A DNA stretch of 64,000 nt from Tyzzerella sp963558545. Lineage in GTDB: Bacteria > Bacillota > Clostridia > Lachnospirales > CAG-274. Positions within the stretch are counted from its first letter, which is position 1; each line of letters opens with the position of its first letter. Below the pieces are notes generated by a model. The model was given only the letters and a program-made list of their open reading frames with translations. It did no database searches and was not told the DNA's origin. Positions 59,676 through 64,000 of the stretch are shown piece after piece. Made by a program: the position numbers and the translations under genes. The stretch is taken from contig NZ_CAUWHO010000005.1 of assembly GCF_963558545.1 (NCBI RefSeq), forward strand, positions 67,603-131,602, written 5' to 3'.

Positions 59676-61181
59676 TTATTTAAATTCTTTTTTAAATGTT
59701 TCAAGTGCTTCTATAAGTTGTTTTTCTACATCTTCAGACATTTCTTTAGTTTCTCTAATGCTTGTAAAAATGTTATTGTGTTTAGTTTCTACAAAGTTAA
59801 AGAATTCTTTTTCAAAGTCTGCAATTCTATCAAGCTCTATATCATCAAGATATTTTTTAGTAACAGCATATAAAATAACAACTTCTTTTTCAACCTCTAA
59901 TGTAGCATATTGAGGTTGTTTTAATATTTCAACTATTCTTTGTCCGTGGTTAAGACGCTCTAAAGTATCTTTATCAAGGTCAGAACCAAATTGGGCAAAG
60001 CTTTCAAGCTCTCTATATTGAGCAAGCTCTATACGGATAGGACCTGCTATTTTTTTCATAGCTTTAATTTGAGCAGAACCACCAACCCTAGATACAGAAA
60101 GACCAGCATTAATAGCAGGACGTACACCAGAGTTAAACAATTCACTTTCAAGGAATATTTGTCCATCTGTTATAGATATAACGTTTGTAGGTATATAAGC
60201 AGAAACGTCCCCTGCTTGAGTTTCTATAATAGGAAGAGCAGTTATAGAACCACCACCATATTTTTGTTCAAGTCTAGCACTTCTTTCAAGAAGTCTTGAA
60301 TGAAGGTAGAATACGTCCCCAGGATAAGCCTCACGGCCTGGTGGTCTGTGAAGAAGTAAGCTCATTGCACGGTAAGCAACAGCGTGTTTAGATAAATCAT
60401 CATACACGATAAGTACATCTTTACCGTTTTCCATAAATTCTTCACCAATAGCAACACCTGTATAAGGTGCGATAAATTGAAGTGGAGCAGGGTCTGATGC
60501 AGTTGCAGATACAACTGTTGTATAGTCCATAGCACCAGCATCTTCAAGGCTTCTAACAATACGAGATACAGTAGAAGCTTTTTGACCTATAGCAACATAG
60601 ATACAAATAACATCTTTACCTTTTTGGTTTATTATAGTATCTATACAAATAGCTGTTTTACCAGTTTGTCTATCACCAATTACAAGCTCACGTTGTCCAC
60701 GTCCAATAGGTACCATAGCATCTATAGCTTTAATACCAGTTTGTAAAGGTACATCAACAGATTTACGAGTGATAACACCAGGTGCTACTCTCTCAATAGG
60801 ACGAGTACCAGTAGTATTAATAGGACCTTTTTCATCTATTGGTTGACCAATTGCATTAACAACACGGCCAATCATAGCTTCACCAACACCAACCTCAGCA
60901 ACACGTCCTGTAAGTTTTACAGTGTCGCCTTCTTTAACTTGTTGGTCAGAACCTAATAAAACTACCCCAATATTATCTTCTTCAAGGTTTTGTGCCATAC
61001 CTAAAACGCCACTTTCAAATTCTAAAAGCTCACCGCTCATAGCTTTTTCAAGTCCGTGCACTCTGGCAATACCGTCCCCAACCTGTATAACCGTACCAAC
61101 ATCAGATACATCTAATTTAGATGTATAACCTTTAATCTGTTCTTTAATAACAGAACTAATTTCTTCAGGTCTTAAGTTCAT
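59676..61181 (-). CDS. atpA: F1 ATP synthase alpha subunit
   Basis: The 501-residue regulatory subunit has G-D-R-Q-T-G-K-T near residue 170, S-L-L-L-H-R-P-P-G-R-E-A-Y-P-G-D-V-F and S-I-T-D-G-Q-I-F-L. Length and motifs are normal. Confidence 0.98.
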   Translation of the reverse strand: MNLRPEEISSVIKEQIKGYTSKLDVSDVGTVIQVGDGIARVHGLEKAMSGELLEFESGVLGMAQNLEEDNIGVVLLGSDQQVKEGDTVKLTGRVAEVGVGEAMIGRVVNAIGQPIDEKGPINTTGTRPIERVAPGVITRKSVDVPLQTGIKAIDAMVPIGRGQRELVIGDRQTGKTAICIDTIINQKGKDVICIYVAIGQKASTVSRIVRSLEDAGAMDYTTVVSATASDPAPLQFIAPYTGVAIGEEFMENGKDVLIVYDDLSKHAVAYRAMSLLLHRPPGREAYPGDVFYLHSRLLERSARLEQKYGGGSITALPIIETQAGDVSAYIPTNVISITDGQIFLESELFNSGVRPAINAGLSVSRVGGSAQIKAMKKIAGPIRIELAQYRELESFAQFGSDLDKDTLERLNHGQRIVEILKQPQYATLEVEKEVVILYAVTKKYLDDIELDRIADFEKEFFNFVETKHNNIFTSIRETKEMSEDVEKQLIEALETFKKEFK

Positions 61182-61202
61182 TAACGGGTTACACTCCTTT
61201 AC

Positions 61203-61739
61203 TTAATTATTAATAAGGCTTTTTTTAATGTCATCTAAGTTTCTTTTAATAGAGTTATCTATAACTTTTCCATCAACATTAATAAGTAAACCACCTATAA
61301 GCTCTGGTTTAACACTAGCCTCTATAATAATTTCTTTATTTAAATTTTTAGATAAGTTTTCTTTAATTTTTGTTAATTGTTCATCGCTAAGAGCAATAGC
61401 AGAGAATACATAAGCAGTAGTAATACCTTTATAATCTCTTACAAGCTCTAAAAATTCCTCTAATATTTCTAGTATTTCAGTTTCTCTATTTTTCTTAACA
61501 ACAATAGATATAAGCCCTAAAATTTCTTCTGAAATATTATTTTTGTAAATATTTTGAAAAAGATTAAATTTTTCACCACCAGATATTCTAGGGTGATTTA
61601 AAACAGTTAAAAATTCTTTATCATTTTTTATAGAATTATATATTAGCTCTATTTCACTGTTAAATAAATCTACTTTATCTGTTTCTTTTGCTAATTCAAA
61701 AAGAGCAACTGCATATCTTTTAGAAATTAATTTTGCCAT
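61203..61739 (-). CDS. atpH: F1 ATP synthase delta subunit
   Basis: The 178-residue protein has the delta/OSCP pattern: R-Y-A-V-A-L-F-E-L-A near the start, V-L-N-H-P-R-I, and P-E-L-I-G-G-L-L-I-N-V-D-G-K near the end. It links F1 to the b stalk. Its ATG overlaps the atpF end by 13 bases. Confidence 0.96.
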   Translation of the reverse strand: MAKLISKRYAVALFELAKETDKVDLFNSEIELIYNSIKNDKEFLTVLNHPRISGGEKFNLFQNIYKNNISEEILGLISIVVKKNRETEILEILEEFLELVRDYKGITTAYVFSAIALSDEQLTKIKENLSKNLNKEIIIEASVKPELIGGLLINVDGKVIDNSIKRNLDDIKKSLINN

Positions 61740-62245
61740 TTAACTTCCCCCAAATCTGCAATAACTTGGTCAACAAGCTTATTTTGTTCAGCTTCGTTGA
61801 TATTTTCCTTAATAAATTTACTAGCAACTAAAGAAGATACCTCAATAATTTGTAATCTAACATCTTCTTTAATTTTTTCTTGTTCTCTTTGAATATCAAG
61901 CATAGCTCTGTTTTTAATAGCTTCTGCTTCTTTTTTAGCTTCCTCTATTATTAAAGCCTCATTTTGTTTACCACGAGCACGAGCCTCTTCTAATATAGTA
62001 GCTTTTTCTTTTTCAATTTCACTAAGTTTAATTTCATATTCTGCTTTAAGAGTATCAGCATCGGCAAGTTTTTGATTTGCCTCATTTATGTTATTTTCTA
62101 TGCGTTCTCTACGTTTTTGTAAAAAATCAGTAACAGGTTTATATAAAAGTTTAGATAATATAGTACATAAAATACCTGTTGATATCAACTGGATAATAAC
62201 TGAGTAGAGAAGTTGTACATCTAAAGTAAGTATAAAGCTATCCAA
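61727..62245 (-). CDS. atpF: Fo ATP synthase b subunit
   Basis: The protein of about 172 residues has one N-terminal span followed by a long charged helix (K-R-R-E-R-I-E-N-N-I-N-E-A and beyond) that forms the outer stalk. The open frame begins at 62266, but the ribosome binding site AAAGGAGGG lies inside it, so TTG 62245 is the likely start. Confidence 0.93.
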   Translation of the reverse strand: MDSFILTLDVQLLYSVIIQLISTGILCTILSKLLYKPVTDFLQKRRERIENNINEANQKLADADTLKAEYEIKLSEIEKEKATILEEARARGKQNEALIIEEAKKEAEAIKNRAMLDIQREQEKIKEDVRLQIIEVSSLVASKFIKENINEAEQNKLVDQVIADLGEVKWQN

Positions 62246-62300
62246 GAAAATTTGCCCTCCTTTCATTTTCTAATCTATGTAGAAAAAATATTAAATTATA

Positions 62301-62555
62301 TTATTTTGTAAATGGATTTGCAAATAATAATAAGAATGCTATAACAAGACCATAGATACCTGTTGTTTCTGCAACAGCAGCACCAACTAACATAGTAGAC
62401 ATAATAGTACCTTTAGCTTCTGGTTGACGACCAACAGCTTCTGCAGCTTTACCAGCAGCATAACCTTGACCAATACCTGCACCAATACCAGCAATCATAG
62501 CGATACCTGCACCAATTGCAGAACAACCCATAATAAACTCTTTATTAAATTCCAT
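62301..62555 (-). CDS. atpE: Fo ATP synthase c subunit
   Basis: The 84-residue hairpin membrane protein has G-A-G-I-A-M-I-A-G-I-G-A-G in helix 1, the R-Q-P-E loop, and V-A-E-T-T-G-I-Y in helix 2 with the ion-binding Glu. The helix 1 sequence has no clear Gln of the Na+-binding type at the usual position except none I can fix, so H+ versus Na+ coupling stays open. Confidence 0.96.
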   Translation of the reverse strand: MEFNKEFIMGCSAIGAGIAMIAGIGAGIGQGYAAGKAAEAVGRQPEAKGTIMSTMLVGAAVAETTGIYGLVIAFLLLFANPFTK

Positions 62556-62610
62556 ATTTAATCCTCCTAAAAAATATAAATAATTTATTTTTTGATAATA
62601 TTAATTAGCT

Positions 62611-63303
62611 TTAGTCGCCAATTTTGTCTTTTATAAACGTCATACTAAGTATAACAAAGATAAATGTTTGTAAAAATCCTGCAAATACATCAAAATATGC
62701 GTGTAATACAGGTGTAACAGCCCCAAAACCTACTACTTGTAAAAGTATATGACCTTTTTGTAAAGAACTATTTATAAGTCCCATAATTATTGTTCCACCT
62801 AGTATGTTACCAAACAAACGTAAGCTAAGAGATATAGGTGTAGCTATTTCACCTATAATGTTAAGCGGTAATAATAAAGGCATAGGCTCTATGTAGCCTT
62901 TAAAATAACCTCCACCATTTACTTTTATACCCATAAAGTGAATAATAGTAAATGTAGCTAACGAAAGAGCAAGTGTTGTTCCAAGGTCTGCTGTTGGAGA
63001 CCTAAATGACAATAGCCCAATATAGTTAGATACTAAAATAAAACAAAAAACACCAAAAAACCAATTGCCAAAATATTTGTATTTCTCACCCATATTTTGT
63101 ATTGTAAAGTTTTCCATTGTTTCTATTATAAGCTCAACTATATTTTGTAGCTTTGTTGTAGGAACATCTGTAAACTTATTTATCTTAGCCCTAATTATCA
63201 AGGCTAAAATAGTTAGAAAAATAATGATAATCCAAGTGTTCATCATAGTTTGAGTTATATTAACTCCGCCTATTTTGGTTATAATACTAGTACCAAAATC
63301 CAT
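62611..63303 (-). CDS. atpB: Fo ATP synthase a subunit
   Basis: The 230-residue membrane protein has G-L-L-S-F-R-S-P-T-A-D near residue 100, S-L-S-L-R-L-F-G-N with the essential Arg near 160, and a C-terminal F-I-F-V-I-L-S-M-T-F-I. It forms the ion channel. It is the first sure gene of the atp operon. Confidence 0.96.
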   Translation of the reverse strand: MDFGTSIITKIGGVNITQTMMNTWIIIIFLTILALIIRAKINKFTDVPTTKLQNIVELIIETMENFTIQNMGEKYKYFGNWFFGVFCFILVSNYIGLLSFRSPTADLGTTLALSLATFTIIHFMGIKVNGGGYFKGYIEPMPLLLPLNIIGEIATPISLSLRLFGNILGGTIIMGLINSSLQKGHILLQVVGFGAVTPVLHAYFDVFAGFLQTFIFVILSMTFIKDKIGD

Positions 63304-63452
63304 ATGTTTACCTCCCTTCTCTAAAGTATATTTTTACAGCCAAGCTACAATTTGTTTTTTATAAAATAATACAAAACTAGCATAAATAACTATTGTTAGT
63401 TATTTTAAATAAAGTATATTTGTATACTTTATCAAATAAGCTTGTCTTGTAT

Positions 63453-63482
63453 ATTATACACCTTATGATAAAAACTAGTCAA
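63453..63482 (-). promoter_or_regulatory. Promoter of the ATP synthase operon
   Basis: On the minus strand TTGACT (63477-63482) and TATAAT (63453-63458) are 18 bp apart, about 150 bases upstream of atpB. The leader between them and atpB is A/T rich with an AAATAAAGTATA/TATACTTTAT inverted pair near 63,405-63,432. Confidence 0.7.
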
Positions 63483-63534
63483 TAAAAATTTTACTTTACA
63501 CCACATTTTATTTGTAAATAAAATATATTTACAT

Positions 63535-63756
63535 TTAATCCCAGTAAATTTTTAACATTGGTGCAAAAAATAGATGAATATTAATATAAGTTATTACAAC
63601 TAAATACGGCATATACACTGTATTTAGAACCACAATAAACACAAAAAAAGTAACCATTATAACAGGATTAGATTTAATATTTACAATACACCATTTATTA
63701 CTATATTTGTAAATTATTACTATATCTAAAAGTATTTCAATACCTATTAATGACAT
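63535..63756 (-). CDS. Hypothetical small membrane protein upstream of the atp operon
   Basis: The 73-residue ORF begins M-S-L-I-G-I-E-I-L-L-D and has two hydrophobic stretches (about 5-17 and 32-62). Its place before atpB is where atpI or atpZ is often found, but the sequence does not show the AtpI pattern, and a separate promoter lies between it and atpB. The ribosome binding site is weak. It could be a real small gene or a remnant. Confidence 0.4.
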   Translation of the reverse strand: MSLIGIEILLDIVIIYKYSNKWCIVNIKSNPVIMVTFFVFIVVLNTVYMPYLVVITYINIHLFFAPMLKIYWD

Positions 63757-63812
63757 TATATCTTCTGTTTTATTAAAACAAATACTTTAAAAATATACTT
63801 ATATTTAACTAC

Positions 63813-63842
63813 AAAAAAAGCTATAGAATACTCTATAGCTTT
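63813..63842 (-). terminator. Terminator after the tRNA pair
   Basis: Stem AAGCTATAGA/TCTATAGCTT (63818-63827 with 63832-63841) is followed on the minus strand by a run of T. Confidence 0.85.
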
Positions 63843-63846
63843 AATA

Positions 63847-63918
63847 CAGGGCTAGTAGGATTCGAACCTACGAATGCAGGGATCAAAACCCTGTGCCTTA
63901 CCGCTTGGCGATAACCCT
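63847..63918 (-). tRNA. tRNA-Gln (anticodon TTG)
   Basis: A 72-nt cloverleaf: acceptor AGGGTTA/TAGCCCT, D arm CGCCAAGCGGTAAGGC, anticodon arm CAGGG-TTTTGAT-CCCTG, T arm GTAGG-TTCGAAT-CCTAC. The 3' CCA is not encoded. This tRNA is a target of the MnmE/MnmG modification. Confidence 0.96.
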
Positions 63919-63923
63919 ATACA

Positions 63924-63995
63924 AGCGCGAGACGGGATTCGAACCCGCGACCCTCGCCTTGGCAAGGCGATGCTCTACCACTGAGCCACTCGCGC
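63924..63995 (-). tRNA. tRNA-Gly (anticodon GCC)
   Basis: A 72-nt cloverleaf: acceptor GCGCGAG/CTCGCGC, anticodon arm TCGCC-TTGCCAA-GGCGA, T arm GCGGG-TTCGAAT-CCCGT. The 3' CCA is not encoded. It is 5 bases upstream of tRNA-Gln and cotranscribed with it. Confidence 0.97.
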
Positions 63996-64000
63996 ATATA

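Noticed and set aside
57432..61128. Long ORFs on either strand inside the atp genes
   Set aside because: They are shadow frames caused by the codon use of conserved atpA, atpD and atpG.

Overview
The window is strongly AT-rich DNA from a spore-forming, anaerobic member of the Clostridia. Evidence is the cotJ spore-coat operon, a ytvI-like sporulation gene, the rpmH-rnpA-yidD-yidC-jag-mnmE-mnmG-rsmG-noc cluster near the usual chromosome origin, and a bacterial-type F1Fo ATP synthase operon. A Lachnospirales-like relative is my best guess; the exact lineage cannot be fixed from the sequence alone.

Positions 1 to about 18,630 are the right-hand part of an integrated siphovirus-type prophage that continues past the left edge. 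From left to right it holds head and packaging genes (ClpP-like maturation protease, portal, TerL, a broken TerS, HNH nuclease), two sigma/ArpU-like regulators (one broken), replication and recombination genes (helicase, resolvase, D5-type primase-helicase, a broken DUF669 gene, a broken Sak4-like ATPase, Gp157), several tiny ORFs, a control region with duplicated promoter/operator units, and a CI-like repressor. A three-gene accessory cassette (HEPN-like, unknown, SecB-like chaperone), an HTH protein and a large serine recombinase follow. Four genes carry single lesions (two in-frame stops, two -1 shifts in A-tracts) and three lack a normal start codon, whereas the neighbouring host genes look intact. 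The prophage therefore looks partly decayed, unless the lesions are sequence errors.

The prophage ends inside the spore-coat gene cotJC. The first 31 codons of cotJC remain at 18,628-18,720, directly behind cotJA and cotJB, and reading then runs into phage DNA and stops. A large serine recombinase sits next to this junction. The layout recalls the sigK/skin and spsM/SPbeta interruptions of sporulation genes, where the element is cut out in the mother cell. Other unusual items in the prophage are a compact type I toxin-antitoxin-like locus (5,186-5,576), the HEPN/SecB cassette (15,182-16,679), and a possible iteron origin (8,103-8,270).

Positions 18.7-27 kb hold host genes: cotJB, cotJA, ytvI, an Orn/Lys/Arg decarboxylase, a VOC enzyme, ribU behind an FMN riboswitch, gapN, and a divergent MerR regulator/MATE pump pair. 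Positions 27-40 kb hold the ribosomal protein L34/RNase P/membrane insertase/tRNA modification/noc cluster, then a GNAT gene, pth and mfd. Positions 40-57 kb hold cstA, pepF, an M29 aminopeptidase, an HD phosphohydrolase, a YkvI-like transporter, DUF5711, cvpA, yigZ, yebC, pgi, mtnN, a lipoprotein solute-binding protein, and fucU-fucP. Positions 57-63.3 kb are the complete atpBEFHAGDC operon on the minus strand, followed by a small membrane ORF and tRNA-Gln and tRNA-Gly genes. A family of about 120-bp interspersed repeats occurs in at least four host intergenic sites, and many convergent gene pairs are separated by near-perfect palindromic terminators.
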